A stretch of DNA of 49,734 bases, from NCBI RefSeq assembly GCF_030157465.1, contig NZ_JAOAUU010000092.1, positions 1 to 49,734 of the forward strand, written 5' to 3'. This DNA comes from Zoogloea sp. Lineage in GTDB: Bacteria > Pseudomonadota > Gammaproteobacteria > Burkholderiales > Rhodocyclaceae. This document shows, in pieces, positions 41,260 through 49,734 of this stretch. Below the pieces are notes generated by a model that searched no databases, was not told the DNA's origin, and worked only from the letters and a program-made list of their open reading frames with translations. Position numbers and translations under genes: made by a program. The first letter of the stretch is position 1, and each line of letters starts with the position of its first letter.

Positions 41260-42654
41260 TCAGGCGGATCCGACCTTGTTGCCCCCACCTATCGTCAGAC
41301 GCATCGTCGCATCCTCCAGCCGGCTCAACAGCATCTGGTAATCCGGATGGCCGTTGAAGTTGGCCACCGCCACGCTGACCGTCACGCGGTTCGAATGACT
41401 GCGCAGCAGGCGAAAATCGGTGGTCTGCACCCGGGCCCGGATTTCCTCGGCCATATCCCGGGCGTGCCCGGCAGAGGCATTGACCGCGATGATCAGGAAG
41501 GTGTCATCTCCGTAGCGGAAGACATGGTCGCCACCCCGGGTTGCGTCCACGATGAGCATGGACATCTGCTGAAGCATGCGCGCGTGGCTTTCGGGATCGG
41601 CGAAGGCCGGGTTGTGGCTGGCCGGGTCCACCTTGATGAGCAGCACGCACAGCGGATCGCCGCTGCCCTTGTGGGTATCGATCTCGCGCGTCAGGAGGGC
41701 CGGCAGATAGCGCCGGTTGAGCAGGCGCGTGACCGAATCCCGCCCCAGCAGCGCACTGCCCAGGCGCGAGAACAAATCGTTCAGCAGGTAACGGATGAAC
41801 TCGAGCCAGCGCTCCAGATCGAGGATCAGCTTTTCGGCCCGCGGCCCCACGACCTCCTCGGCCAGGAGCTGGGGGATGACCACCTCGTCGATTTCCCGCA
41901 CCACGTCCCAGACTGATTCGAGTTCGTTGGCGCCATCGAAAAAGATGACGGCCTTGTGCCTGAGCCATGAGCCAAAATCCGACTCGGCCAGGGTGCCGGC
42001 CGCCATCACCCGGCTCGGGAGGCGCGTGGCCAGCAGCTGCTTGTGGCCCCATTCGGCCAGCAGCGCCCGCTGGCGCTCCCGCTCCAGGGCCATGTCGTGC
42101 TCGAGCGACACGACCCGGTAGGCCTCCTCCTTGCGGGCGTGATCCTGAATGTTGCGCACGAAGGCCGACATGATGAGCATGTCGGCCACCTGCAGCACTT
42201 CGTGGATATAAACCACCGCAGCCAGCTGCATCTTTATATCGGGGAATACAGCTGGAAGCCGCGCCCTAAGCTCCGCCGCGATGAGCCGCACGCCCCGCTG
42301 CATCAGATCCGAAGGCAACTTGATACGGGCGTGCACCAGGCCGATCTGGACCTGCCGCGCCACCAGCCCGGGCAGCGAGGCCTCGTCCCTGGCGGTAAAG
42401 ATCGACACCATCCAGCCCAGCAACGACCCCTTGAGGCGCGACTCGACCAGATCGAGCTGCAGGTACTCCCGGGCCCGCGGGTGGGCCAGCATATGAACAT
42501 AGAAAAGATCGATCACCTCCGGCGCAATCCGCTCGACCAGGCCCGCAATGCCTGTCCGCACATCGGCCGGTGCAGCCTTGAACGTGTCCTGCCAAAGCTT
42601 CAATACATCCGGAGCACCACCCTCACCCGCTCCGAAAAAAATCCCAGAATTCAT
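41260..42654 (-). CDS. Globin-coupled sensor with degenerate GGDEF domain
   Basis: 464-aa protein laid out like E. coli DosC: sensor globin (about 15-165), helical middle domain, GGDEF domain (about 300-460). The haem proximal histidine fits H108 in QIGLVHARIKLP, and a distal tyrosine candidate is Y52. The GGDEF domain starts properly (DSVTRLLNRRYLP), but the active-site loop reads RYGDDTF instead of RYGGDEF, so two signature residues are changed. Diguanylate cyclase activity is therefore doubtful. It may bind c-di-GMP or GTP, or act by protein contact, in response to oxygen. The ATG giving MNSGIFFGAG is preferred. It is divergent from a hybrid histidine kinase and next to epsB. Confidence 0.85.
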   Translation of the reverse strand: MNSGIFFGAGEGGAPDVLKLWQDTFKAAPADVRTGIAGLVERIAPEVIDLFYVHMLAHPRAREYLQLDLVESRLKGSLLGWMVSIFTARDEASLPGLVARQVQIGLVHARIKLPSDLMQRGVRLIAAELRARLPAVFPDIKMQLAAVVYIHEVLQVADMLIMSAFVRNIQDHARKEEAYRVVSLEHDMALERERQRALLAEWGHKQLLATRLPSRVMAAGTLAESDFGSWLRHKAVIFFDGANELESVWDVVREIDEVVIPQLLAEEVVGPRAEKLILDLERWLEFIRYLLNDLFSRLGSALLGRDSVTRLLNRRYLPALLTREIDTHKGSGDPLCVLLIKVDPASHNPAFADPESHARMLQQMSMLIVDATRGGDHVFRYGDDTFLIIAVNASAGHARDMAEEIRARVQTTDFRLLRSHSNRVTVSVAVANFNGHPDYQMLLSRLEDATMRLTIGGGNKVGSA

Positions 42655-43049
42655 TACCCTCTCTCCGTTTTGCGCTCGCACGGGTCATCCAAAACCGGAT
42701 CCGCTCCCAGCCAGACCAGGAAGCACCAGACTCCCAATGTATGCATTTAGTAATATTCAAAGAATATATATCAAGGCCTCATGACGGGACAGTTAGGGCA
42801 AACACCAAAGCGCCCGATCACTGCAGGTCCACAAAGACTGTCGCCCCCCATCACAAACCGTGGGCCGGCCGATGCCCTTGCGGGGGCCGCGGCCGGAACA
42901 CCATCCAGCACCACCGTTACGACGCCTCCCACATTCTTAACGCACCCGGGTGTGACGTGCTGACGCCGAGGCCGCCCGACCCTGGCTGTGTGTCACCCCA
43001 AAATCCTGCAAAATAGTGAGCTATCAGCCGAACGTGCTCAAGGAACGTC
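42655..43049. other. 395-bp divergent promoter region between two signalling genes
   Basis: No gene seen. It contains an AT-rich patch around 42735-42775 with the perfect inverted repeat ATATTC-AAA-GAATAT (42753-42767), probably part of the promoter of the globin-GGDEF gene. A TGCAAAAT (43007-43014) just before the kinase gene echoes the eps palindromes. The rest is GC-rich and without clear motifs. Confidence 0.5.
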
Positions 43050-45971
43050 GTGCCCCGCAAGACACCACTCGCTCCCACTCAGAGATTGCCCAGCCGATCC
43101 CGATCCACTTTGCTCGTGCTTGCGGTCAGCGTCGGCGTGGCCTGTAGCGCAGCGCAGGCCACGCCCTCGAGCATTCGCGTCGTGATGGACGACAACTATC
43201 CTCCGTACGCCTTTCGCGACAGCGCGGGAGCGCTGCAGGGGATCGTCAAGGATCGCTGGGCGCTGTGGGAAGCCAGGACCGGCATCAAGGTCGAAGTCCT
43301 GGCGATGGATTGGGCCAAGGCGCAGGCCACGATGCAAGCCGGCGGAGCCGATGTCATCGACACGATTTTCCAGACCCCTGCGCGCGCGGGGATCTACGAA
43401 TTTTCAGCGCCATACGCCAATCTCGATGTCGCGCTCATCTTCAATAAAAGCATCACCGGCATCAACGATGCCGTGACAGCCCGTGGTTTTCAGGTCGCCA
43501 TCAAGGAAGGCGATGCCTGTGCGGATTTCCTGCAGCGGCGTGGCGTCGAGGATCTGAAGCCTTTTCCCAGCTACCAGGCGATGGTCGGTGCCGCCTCTCA
43601 GGGCGAGATCAAGGTGATGTGCATCGACACCCCGCCGGCCCAATATCTGCTGAACAAGGAGCATGTCGCCGATCAGTTTCGCCTTACCCAGCCCCTGTTC
43701 ACCGGGCAGTTCCATTGGGCAGTCAGAAAAGGTGACGACCAGCTCAAGGAAACCATCGAGCGCGGGTTCTCCCTTGTCAGCGAAGCCGAGCTGGCCCACA
43801 TCGAAGCCGACTGGAAGGGGGCGCCCCTGGATTCCATGGCGTGGAGCGAGCGCCTGCGGTATGGCCTCTACGCGCTGCTGGGCTTTGGCGCACTGAGCGC
43901 CTTTCTTGCGGGCTGGACTCTGCTTCTACGCAGGCAGGTTGCGGCAAAAACCAAGGATCTCACCGCTGCGCTTGCAGATCTGAAGACCAGCCAGACCACG
44001 TTCCAGGCTCTGTTCGAGTGCGCAACCGACGCCATCATCCTCATGGACGGCGAGCGCTGCGTGGACTGTAACGAACGTGCAGCGCAGATGTGTCGCGTTA
44101 CGCGCGAGCAACTCATCGGATCAACCCCGCTCGACTTTGCCCCTGAATTACAGCCCGACGGCAGGCCATCCGTCGACCACCTCATGGCCCTGCTGAAACG
44201 AGTCCGTGCCGGCGAAGTCGTTGTCTTTGAATGGCAGTGCGTTCTCCGTGACGGGACGCGACTGGATGTGGAGGTGAGCTGGAGTCAGATCACCGTGCTC
44301 GATCTCGTATACCTGCAGGCCATCATCCGGGATATCGGCGCACGCAAACGTGTCGAGCATGAGCTCGATCAACATCGCCATCACCTTCAAACCCTGGTCG
44401 AAAATCGCACCTCCGAACTCGCTGCGTCGGAAGAACGTTTTCGCAGCCTGGTGGAGCAGTCCCTTGTCGGGATCGTCATCATCGCGAATGGCAGGTTTGC
44501 GTACGTCAACAAGGCCTTTGCCCAGATCTTCGGCCATGACTCGCCCGAAGAACTCCTGGATCTGGCGTCGATAGAGGAACTCATCGCCCCCGAATCCCGC
44601 AGCCTTGTGCTCGAGGCCATCCGGCTGCGGATTTCTGGCGAAGTCGACTCCATTCAATACGAAGCAACCGGCTTGAGGCGGGATGGCAGCCGTATCGGCA
44701 TCGAGATATTCGGGCGCCGGATCAACTATCAGGGGCAATCTGCGACCATTGGCATGGTCATGGACGTGTCGCAGCGTCGTGCCCTGGACGAGGCTCGCGA
44801 GCTGTCGTTGAAAGAGGCAGAGCACCTGGCCCGCGTGAGAAGCGAGTTCCTGGCAAACATGAGCCACGAGATCCGGACGCCCTTGAATGGCGTGCTGGGC
44901 CTGGCCAGAATGGGATACCGCGCATCGCCAGAGGGCAGCGAGGAGCGCGGCATCCTCGCAAAAATCATCTCCTCGGGCCTGCACCTGCTCGGAGTCCTCA
45001 ACGATGTCCTCGATTTTTCAAAGATCGAAGCGGGTCAATTGTCTTTGGAGTCCGTCGTCGTGGATACACATGCACTTTTAGATGAGTGCATGTATCTCGT
45101 GCAGGAGAGTGCGGCAGCAAAAGGCATTCGCCTCACATTGCGCATTGACGCGGATCTGCCGGCGCGATGCCTTGGCGATCCGCTACGGCTCAAACAGGTC
45201 TTGACGAACCTGCTTTCAAATGCAGTCAAGTTCACCCCCAGCGGGACCGTCACCCTCACCGCGACACGGCAACACGAATCGATAGTCCTGACCGTCACCG
45301 ATACGGGAATCGGCATCAGCCCGGACGAGATCCCGTCACTGTTCAAGCCGTTTCATCAGGCGGATGCATCCACGACCCGGAAGTTTGGCGGCTCCGGCCT
45401 CGGCTTGACGATCAGCAAACGGCTCATCGACCTGATGAACGGAAGCATCCGGGTTTCCAGCGTCCCCGGTGAAGGCAGCTGCTTCGAAATACGCTTGCCC
45501 TGTCGAGCCTGCGAAAACATGGCGCTGCCCGACGCAGCGCTGAATCTTCAGACAGGCGATGGAACACGCCTCCAGGGCGTTCGGATCCTGGTGGCCGAGG
45601 ACAACGAGGTCAATCAGTTGGTCATCGAGGCAATGCTCACCAACGAGGGGGCAGAACTCGTTCTCGCTGGCAACGGTCAGGAGGCCGTGGAGCGAGTCAT
45701 TGAAAAGGGCGCGCAGTATTTCCAGCTGGTGTTGATGGACATCCAGATGCCCGTCATGGACGGGTATGAAGCCGCCCGGCAGATCCACACCCTGGCACCG
45801 GACCTTCCGATCATCGGCCAAACGGCCCACGCACTCCCCGAAGACCGCAGAAAGTGCCTCGCCGCCGGAATGGTCGACCACATTGCCAAGCCGTTCGAAC
45901 CCGACTCGCTGATCAGCGTCTTGAAATCGCACCTGGGGCCCGCCAGGACGAAGGCCGGTACACGCGGCTAA
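43050..45971 (+). CDS. Hybrid histidine kinase with periplasmic SBP_bac_3 sensor and two PAS domains
   Basis: 973-aa membrane sensor. A signal anchor (about 17-37) is followed by a periplasmic family 3 solute-binding domain (about 42-255, IRVVMDDNYPPYAFRDSAG) like those that bind amino acids. Then come a membrane helix (about 272-292), PAS 1 (about 320-430) and PAS 2 (about 460-575). HisKA has the phospho-histidine H606 in ANMSHEIRTPLNG. The ATPase has N, G1 and G2 boxes (TNLLSNAVKFTPSG, DTGIGI, GSGLGLTISKRL). The C-terminal receiver has D897 in LVLMDIQMP. GTG start; GGAACG precedes it. No response regulator gene is adjacent, so the output partner is unknown. Confidence 0.93.
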   Translation: MPRKTPLAPTQRLPSRSRSTLLVLAVSVGVACSAAQATPSSIRVVMDDNYPPYAFRDSAGALQGIVKDRWALWEARTGIKVEVLAMDWAKAQATMQAGGADVIDTIFQTPARAGIYEFSAPYANLDVALIFNKSITGINDAVTARGFQVAIKEGDACADFLQRRGVEDLKPFPSYQAMVGAASQGEIKVMCIDTPPAQYLLNKEHVADQFRLTQPLFTGQFHWAVRKGDDQLKETIERGFSLVSEAELAHIEADWKGAPLDSMAWSERLRYGLYALLGFGALSAFLAGWTLLLRRQVAAKTKDLTAALADLKTSQTTFQALFECATDAIILMDGERCVDCNERAAQMCRVTREQLIGSTPLDFAPELQPDGRPSVDHLMALLKRVRAGEVVVFEWQCVLRDGTRLDVEVSWSQITVLDLVYLQAIIRDIGARKRVEHELDQHRHHLQTLVENRTSELAASEERFRSLVEQSLVGIVIIANGRFAYVNKAFAQIFGHDSPEELLDLASIEELIAPESRSLVLEAIRLRISGEVDSIQYEATGLRRDGSRIGIEIFGRRINYQGQSATIGMVMDVSQRRALDEARELSLKEAEHLARVRSEFLANMSHEIRTPLNGVLGLARMGYRASPEGSEERGILAKIISSGLHLLGVLNDVLDFSKIEAGQLSLESVVVDTHALLDECMYLVQESAAAKGIRLTLRIDADLPARCLGDPLRLKQVLTNLLSNAVKFTPSGTVTLTATRQHESIVLTVTDTGIGISPDEIPSLFKPFHQADASTTRKFGGSGLGLTISKRLIDLMNGSIRVSSVPGEGSCFEIRLPCRACENMALPDAALNLQTGDGTRLQGVRILVAEDNEVNQLVIEAMLTNEGAELVLAGNGQEAVERVIEKGAQYFQLVLMDIQMPVMDGYEAARQIHTLAPDLPIIGQTAHALPEDRRKCLAAGMVDHIAKPFEPDSLISVLKSHLGPARTKAGTRG

Positions 45972-46416
45972 AGGCGGGGTGTAAACATCCGGACGATCGG
46001 GGCGCCGCCCTGTTCCCACCCTGCAGTTTTGTCCATCTCCGCCGCGCGCCCCTGATCCGGAATCCTCCCGGCAAATTCTGGCGCATCCCGCTTTTAATTT
46101 CTGCGTCGATCCGCTGTTTTTGATCCGCCATCAGTGCGCCCAAGCGGCCCCTCACCTCCGCCATTTCCCCGAAAAATCAAGGATCTGAGGCGACTTTCCG
46201 ATACTTCTTCTTGATTTCCAGAGCTAAAAACACTACTAAATGTAGTAGAAAAAATCTTTTAATCGCACCATTGCTTTTTTTAAGTGTTTGTTTTTAAACA
46301 ACTAAAATTTTTGCTGAAAATCGTTTGTCGGAGTAACCTAGCGCCGCTTGTGCAATCAACGATTGCACCCACGAATGCATCAACAAAAGCACCCATAAAA
46401 GGAGGTGAAGCCGCCC
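45972..46416. other. AT-rich leader region of nrdJ
   Basis: 445 bp without a convincing gene. The first half is GC-rich; from about 46190 the sequence turns sharply AT-rich. It contains the perfect inverted repeat CTACTA-AATG-TAGTAG (46233-46248), runs of A and T and a GTTT...AAAC repeat near 46285-46300, and probably holds the nrdJ promoter. No B12-box-like sequence of a cobalamin riboswitch was found by eye. AAAAGGAGGTGA at 46397-46408 is an exceptionally strong ribosome site. Confidence 0.6.
46233..46248. promoter_or_regulatory. 16-bp palindrome upstream of nrdJ, possible regulator site
   Basis: CTACTAAATGTAGTAG has the 16-bp length and symmetry of an NrdR box but departs from the consensus core (ACAcwATATcTwGTGT). 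It could be a diverged NrdR site or another operator. Confidence 0.35.
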
Positions 46417-49305
46417 ATGACCGCCACGACAAAGTCCACAAAAAACCAGCCCGCAACTGCCGCCAACCTCCTGCCGCAGGAGATCTGCGACGAGGTGCTG
46501 CTGGAAAAATATGCCAAGGGTAACGAGAAGAACATCTCCGACGTGCGTGCCCGCGTGGCCCGTGCGCTGGCCGCCATGGAGGCGGAAGACAAGCGCGCCT
46601 TCTGGGAAGCCAAGTTCCTCGAAGCCCAGGAAAAGGGCTTCGTTCCGGCAGGTCGCATCAACTCCGCCGCCGGCACCAACCTGGCCGCCACGCTGATCAA
46701 CTGTTTCGTGCAGCCGGTGGGCGATTCGATCACCGAATCCGTCGACGGCCGCTGCGGCATCTACACCGCGCTGGCCCAGTCCGCCGAAACCATGCGTCGC
46801 GGTGGCGGCGTGGGTTATGACTTCTCCTCCATCCGCCCCAAGGGCGCGATGGTGCGCGGCACCCAGTCCAATGCCTCCGGCCCGGTTTCGTACATGCGTG
46901 TGTTCGACCGCTCCTGTGAAACCGTCGAGTCCGCCGGCTCGCGCCGCGGCGCCCAGATGGGCGTGCTGCGCTGCGACCACCCGGACATCGAGGAATTCAT
47001 CCACGCCAAGGATCACGGCGACCTCACCAACTTCAACGTCTCCATCGCCGTAACCGACGCCTTCATGCAGGCCGTCGAAGCCGATGGCTTTGTCGAGCTC
47101 GCCCACAAGGCCGAGCCCGCCACCGAATTCAAGGATTCCGGCGCCTACCAGCGCGACGACGGCCAGTGGGTTTACCGCAAGGTGCGCGCCCGCGACCTGT
47201 GGGAGCAGGTCATGCGCTCCACCTACGACCACGCCGAGCCGGGCATCCTGTTCCTTGACCGCATGAACAAGGACAACAACCTCTACTACTGCGAAACCAT
47301 CGAGGCCACCAACCCCTGCGCCGAACAGCCCCTGCCGTCCTACGGCTGCTGCTGCCTGGGTTCGATCAACCTCACGCTGTACGTGAAAGACGCCTTCACC
47401 GACAAGGCCAGCTTCGACTTCGCCGGCTTCGGCAAAACCGTCGAAGTGTCGATCCGCATGCTCGACAACGTGCTCGAAGCCACCCACTGGCCGCTCGCCC
47501 AGCAGCACGCCGAAGCCCAGTCCAAGCGCCGCGTCGGCCTGGGCTTCACCGGCCTCGGCAACGCGCTGGCCATGCTGCGCCTGCGCTACGACACCGCCGA
47601 AGCCCTCGCCATGGCGATGAAGATCAGCGAATTCATGCGCGACCAGTCCTACCTCGCGTCCGTCGAGCTGGCCAAGGAGCGCGGCGCCTTCCCGCTGTTC
47701 AACGCCGACCTTTACCTCTCCGGCGGCAACTTCGCCTCGCGCCTGCCCAGCGACGTGAAGGACAAGGTTCGCAAGCACGGCCTGCGCAACTCCCACCTGC
47801 TGTCCATCGCCCCCACCGGCACGATCAGCCTGGCCTTCGCCGACAACGCCTCGAACGGCATCGAGCCCCCGTTCTCCTACACCTACACCCGCAAAAAGCG
47901 GATGGCCGACGGCACCTTCAAGGAATACGCCGTCGAGGACTACGCCTGGCGCCTCTACCGTCACCTGGGTGGTGACGTGAACAAGCTGCCGCCCTACTTC
48001 GTCACCGCGCTGGAAATCTCCGCCAAGGCCCACAAAGACATGGTCGCGGCCGTCGCCCCGTACGTGGACACCTCGATCTCCAAGACGGTGAACGTGCCCG
48101 AAGACTACCCCTACGCCGATTTCGAGAACCTCTACCTCGACGCCTGGAAGTCCGGCCTCAAGGGCCTCGCCACCTACCGCCCCAACGCCATCCTCGGCTC
48201 GGTGCTGTCGGTTACGCCCACCAGCGAGCAAAAGCAGCCGCAGGATCTCGAAATCTCCGACGACACCAACCGTCGCCTGTCGATCAAGACCCTGCCCGCC
48301 CCGGTGCTGTCGTCCCTGCGCTGGCCCGGCCGCCCCGACCTGCCGGACGGCAACGCCGCCTGGACTTACATGCTCAACACGCCGCAGGGCAACTTCGCCC
48401 TCTTCGTGGGCCACATGGATCCGGTCGAAGACAGCCCGGCCAGGGGCGCCTTCCCCTTCGAAGTGTGGGTGAACGGCGCCGACCAGCCCCGCGGCCTGGG
48501 TGCCGTGGCCAAGACCCTGTCGATGGACATGCGCGCCAACGACCGCGGCTGGCTCAAGCTCAAGCTCGAAACTCTCGCCAAGACCGTTGGTGAAAAGCCC
48601 TTCGAACTGCGCTTCCCGCCCCACGGCGAACAGAAGCTGATGCCGGGCGTCGTCTCCGCCTTCGCCCAGGTCGTGCGCTACCGCTGCGAAAAGCTCGGCG
48701 CCCTCGAAGACGGCGACAACCTGCCGAACCCGGTGCTCGACAGCCTGTTCAGCCTGGCCGAACCCAAGACCGGCACCGACGGCACCCTGTCCTGGACGGT
48801 GGATATCCAGAACCCGGCCACCGGCGAAGACTTCGTCCTCGGCCTCAAGGAAATCACCCTGCCCGACGGCGTCACCCGCCCCTACTCCATGTGGCTGTCG
48901 GGCAACTACCCGCGCGCCCTGGACGGCCTGTCGCGCATCCTGTCCCTCGACATGCGCGTGATGGACCCGGCCTGGATCGGCATGAAGCTGCGCAAGCTGA
49001 TCGACTACCCGGAACCCCTGGGCGACTTCATGGCCTTCGTGCCCGGCACCCGCCGTCAGCAAAACTGGCCCTCCACCGTCGCCTACCTGGCCGCGCTGAT
49101 CATCCATCGCTACGCCATGCTCGGCGTGCTCGACGAAGCCGGCTACCCGACCCGCGAAATGGGCATCCTCGAAGCCCCCCGCGACGACAACGAGCCCAAG
49201 CTGATGCAAGGCGCGCTGTGCAACGAATGCGGCAACCACTCGGTAATCCGCAAGGACGGATGTGACTTCTGCACCGCCTGCGGCGCGGTTGGAACCTGCG
49301 GCTGA
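46417..49305 (+). CDS. nrdJ: Adenosylcobalamin-dependent ribonucleotide reductase (class II)
   Basis: 962-aa reductase making deoxynucleotides with or without oxygen, using coenzyme B12 as radical source. [13 protein letters not shown] carries the first redox cysteine (C96). [21 protein letters not shown] carries the radical cysteine C301 and the acid E303. [27 protein letters not shown] is the conserved substrate and phosphate region. The long C-terminus ends in CNECG...CDFCTACG, a CxxC-pair zinc or thiol-relay motif. The ATG after AAGGAGGTG is the start; a GTG inside that ribosome site is not. Monocistronic, with a strong terminator. Confidence 0.96.
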   Translation: MTATTKSTKNQPATAANLLPQEICDEVLLEKYAKGNEKNISDVRARVARALAAMEAEDKRAFWEAKFLEAQEKGFVPAGRINSAAGTNLAATLINCFVQPVGDSITESVDGRCGIYTALAQSAETMRRGGGVGYDFSSIRPKGAMVRGTQSNASGPVSYMRVFDRSCETVESAGSRRGAQMGVLRCDHPDIEEFIHAKDHGDLTNFNVSIAVTDAFMQAVEADGFVELAHKAEPATEFKDSGAYQRDDGQWVYRKVRARDLWEQVMRSTYDHAEPGILFLDRMNKDNNLYYCETIEATNPCAEQPLPSYGCCCLGSINLTLYVKDAFTDKASFDFAGFGKTVEVSIRMLDNVLEATHWPLAQQHAEAQSKRRVGLGFTGLGNALAMLRLRYDTAEALAMAMKISEFMRDQSYLASVELAKERGAFPLFNADLYLSGGNFASRLPSDVKDKVRKHGLRNSHLLSIAPTGTISLAFADNASNGIEPPFSYTYTRKKRMADGTFKEYAVEDYAWRLYRHLGGDVNKLPPYFVTALEISAKAHKDMVAAVAPYVDTSISKTVNVPEDYPYADFENLYLDAWKSGLKGLATYRPNAILGSVLSVTPTSEQKQPQDLEISDDTNRRLSIKTLPAPVLSSLRWPGRPDLPDGNAAWTYMLNTPQGNFALFVGHMDPVEDSPARGAFPFEVWVNGADQPRGLGAVAKTLSMDMRANDRGWLKLKLETLAKTVGEKPFELRFPPHGEQKLMPGVVSAFAQVVRYRCEKLGALEDGDNLPNPVLDSLFSLAEPKTGTDGTLSWTVDIQNPATGEDFVLGLKEITLPDGVTRPYSMWLSGNYPRALDGLSRILSLDMRVMDPAWIGMKLRKLIDYPEPLGDFMAFVPGTRRQQNWPSTVAYLAALIIHRYAMLGVLDEAGYPTREMGILEAPRDDNEPKLMQGALCNECGNHSVIRKDGCDFCTACGAVGTCG

Positions 49306-49392
49306 GCTCCGGCGTGCAGGCTTGTGTGATGCTGTAGGTGGTCACCATAAGTTGCAAGTGACCGGCAAACCAGCCGGTAAGCTGTAAAACTC

Positions 49393-49422
49393 AAAGCCCA
49401 CCCTCACCGGTGGGCTTTTTTT
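49393..49422 (+). terminator. Rho-independent terminator of nrdJ
   Basis: AAAGCCCACC and GGTGGGCTTT form a perfect 10-bp stem with a CTCACC loop, followed by a T-run of seven. Confidence 0.92.
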
Positions 49423-49734
49423 GGGCCAAACGGACGCGTCGACAGGGTTCAGACCAAGCTGAAAGCCCAGGAATGTTTTAGGACCGGCGAAGTAGTCGCT
49501 CTTGACCTACCTCAAAACGGCAGGGTGCGCGTCCGCCTCCATGCCTGCCAACGTCTCCGATGCCCGTATCTGAAAGAAAAGCATATGAGTTGGGCTAACC
49601 TAGCCCCGCTCGCAATATAACCGCTGCAGTGCAACTGCCTTAGCCCATCCCGTTATACACAACTCATTCGACATAGCGTCTTGCTCACGTAAGTGCTTGT
49701 TTTTACGAGAAGCGAAGGTAAAGTTGACGAAAAT
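49423..49734. other. Terminal intergenic region
   Basis: No open frame or RNA gene recognised in the last 310 bp. The stretch is AT-richer toward its end. It has an FNR/Anr-like site and probably forms the promoter of a gene beyond the window. Confidence 0.4.
49502..49515. promoter_or_regulatory. FNR/Anr-like site
   Basis: TTGAC-CTAC-CTCAA matches the FNR/Anr consensus TTGAT-N4-ATCAA in 8 of 10 positions. Boxes of this type are common before respiration and stress genes in Rhodocyclales relatives. No target gene is visible in the window. Confidence 0.4.

Noticed and set aside
42741-43016. Short frames in the gap between the globin-GGDEF and kinase genes
   Set aside because: No ribosome sites or protein-like composition; better explained as a divergent promoter region.
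45913-46164. Minus-strand 83-codon frame beginning MAEVRGRLGALM
   Set aside because: The first 25 codons look plausible, but the frame runs into the 3' end of the hybrid kinase gene with Arg/Pro-rich nonsense; no ribosome site.
45972-46416. Cobalamin riboswitch before nrdJ
   Set aside because: Expected by function, but I could not find a B12-box or the conserved core on reading; a covariance-model scan would be needed to revive it.
46294-49239. 981-codon open frame antisense to nrdJ
   Set aside because: Gly/Val/His/Glu-rich low-information composition typical of the complement of GC-rich coding DNA; the sense frame is a complete NrdJ.

Overview
The window is GC-rich DNA (roughly mid-60s % by eye) from a betaproteobacterium. 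A Rhodocyclales relative (Azoarcus, Zoogloea or Dechlorosoma type) is the best guess. This rests on gene content and style: proteobacterial GshA, single-chain class II NrdJ, an EpsB/L/E/F/G exopolysaccharide machine, a DUF47-Pit pair and FNR/CRP-like sites. The assignment is inference, since no rRNA or species-level marker is present. I saw no insertion sequence, phage, CRISPR array or rRNA operon.

Layout. 1-1600: a hipBA-type toxin-antitoxin pair. 1.7-5.6 kb: gshA, two small unknown genes, a secreted HExxH protein and a DnaQ-fold exonuclease. 5.75-7.2 kb: a tRNA-Ser(GCU) unit with a clear promoter and terminator, then lysC. 7.4-15.1 kb: a small XRE regulator, a radical SAM enzyme divergent from queD, an FAH-family hydrolase, a DJ-1/PfpI protein, an RHH protein plus GST, a DEAD-box helicase and a tandem HD-GYP protein. 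15.3-18.6 kb: the phosphate transport pair DUF47-pit, then a small membrane protein translationally coupled to a DUF1615 lipoprotein. 18.7-24.3 kb: CoA-transferase, rlmJ, a MazG-like pyrophosphohydrolase preceded by a possible 30-aa gene, a gamma-carbonic anhydrase, an EEP-family phosphatase/nuclease and an HDOD protein.

24.3-41.1 kb is the centrepiece, an exopolysaccharide (EPS) locus. Twelve genes on the minus strand run from epsL down to a heparinase II/III-like gene. No gap between them exceeds about 13 bp and many overlap by ATGA, so they look like one 15-kb operon. epsB (polyprenyl-phosphate sugar transferase) is divergent, across an AT-rich promoter region that carries two palindromic sites 31 bp apart. 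The implied pathway is: EpsB starts the lipid-linked repeat; the GT4, GT26 and GINT1-like enzymes extend it; two CapK-like adenylating enzymes probably modify it; the flippase moves it out; the Wzy-like protein polymerises it under EpsF/EpsG control; EpsE and EpsL export it; and the heparinase-like protein trims it. The EpsB/L/E/F/G set is of the exosortase-B-associated kind, but no exosortase or PEP-CTERM protein is visible in the window.

41.2-46 kb holds likely EPS or lifestyle regulators: a globin-coupled GGDEF protein whose GGDEF motif is degenerate, divergent from a hybrid histidine kinase with a periplasmic amino-acid-binding-type sensor. 46.4-49.3 kb is nrdJ behind an unusually AT-rich leader. 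The last 430 bp carry the nrdJ terminator and an FNR/Anr-like site that probably belongs to a gene beyond the window.
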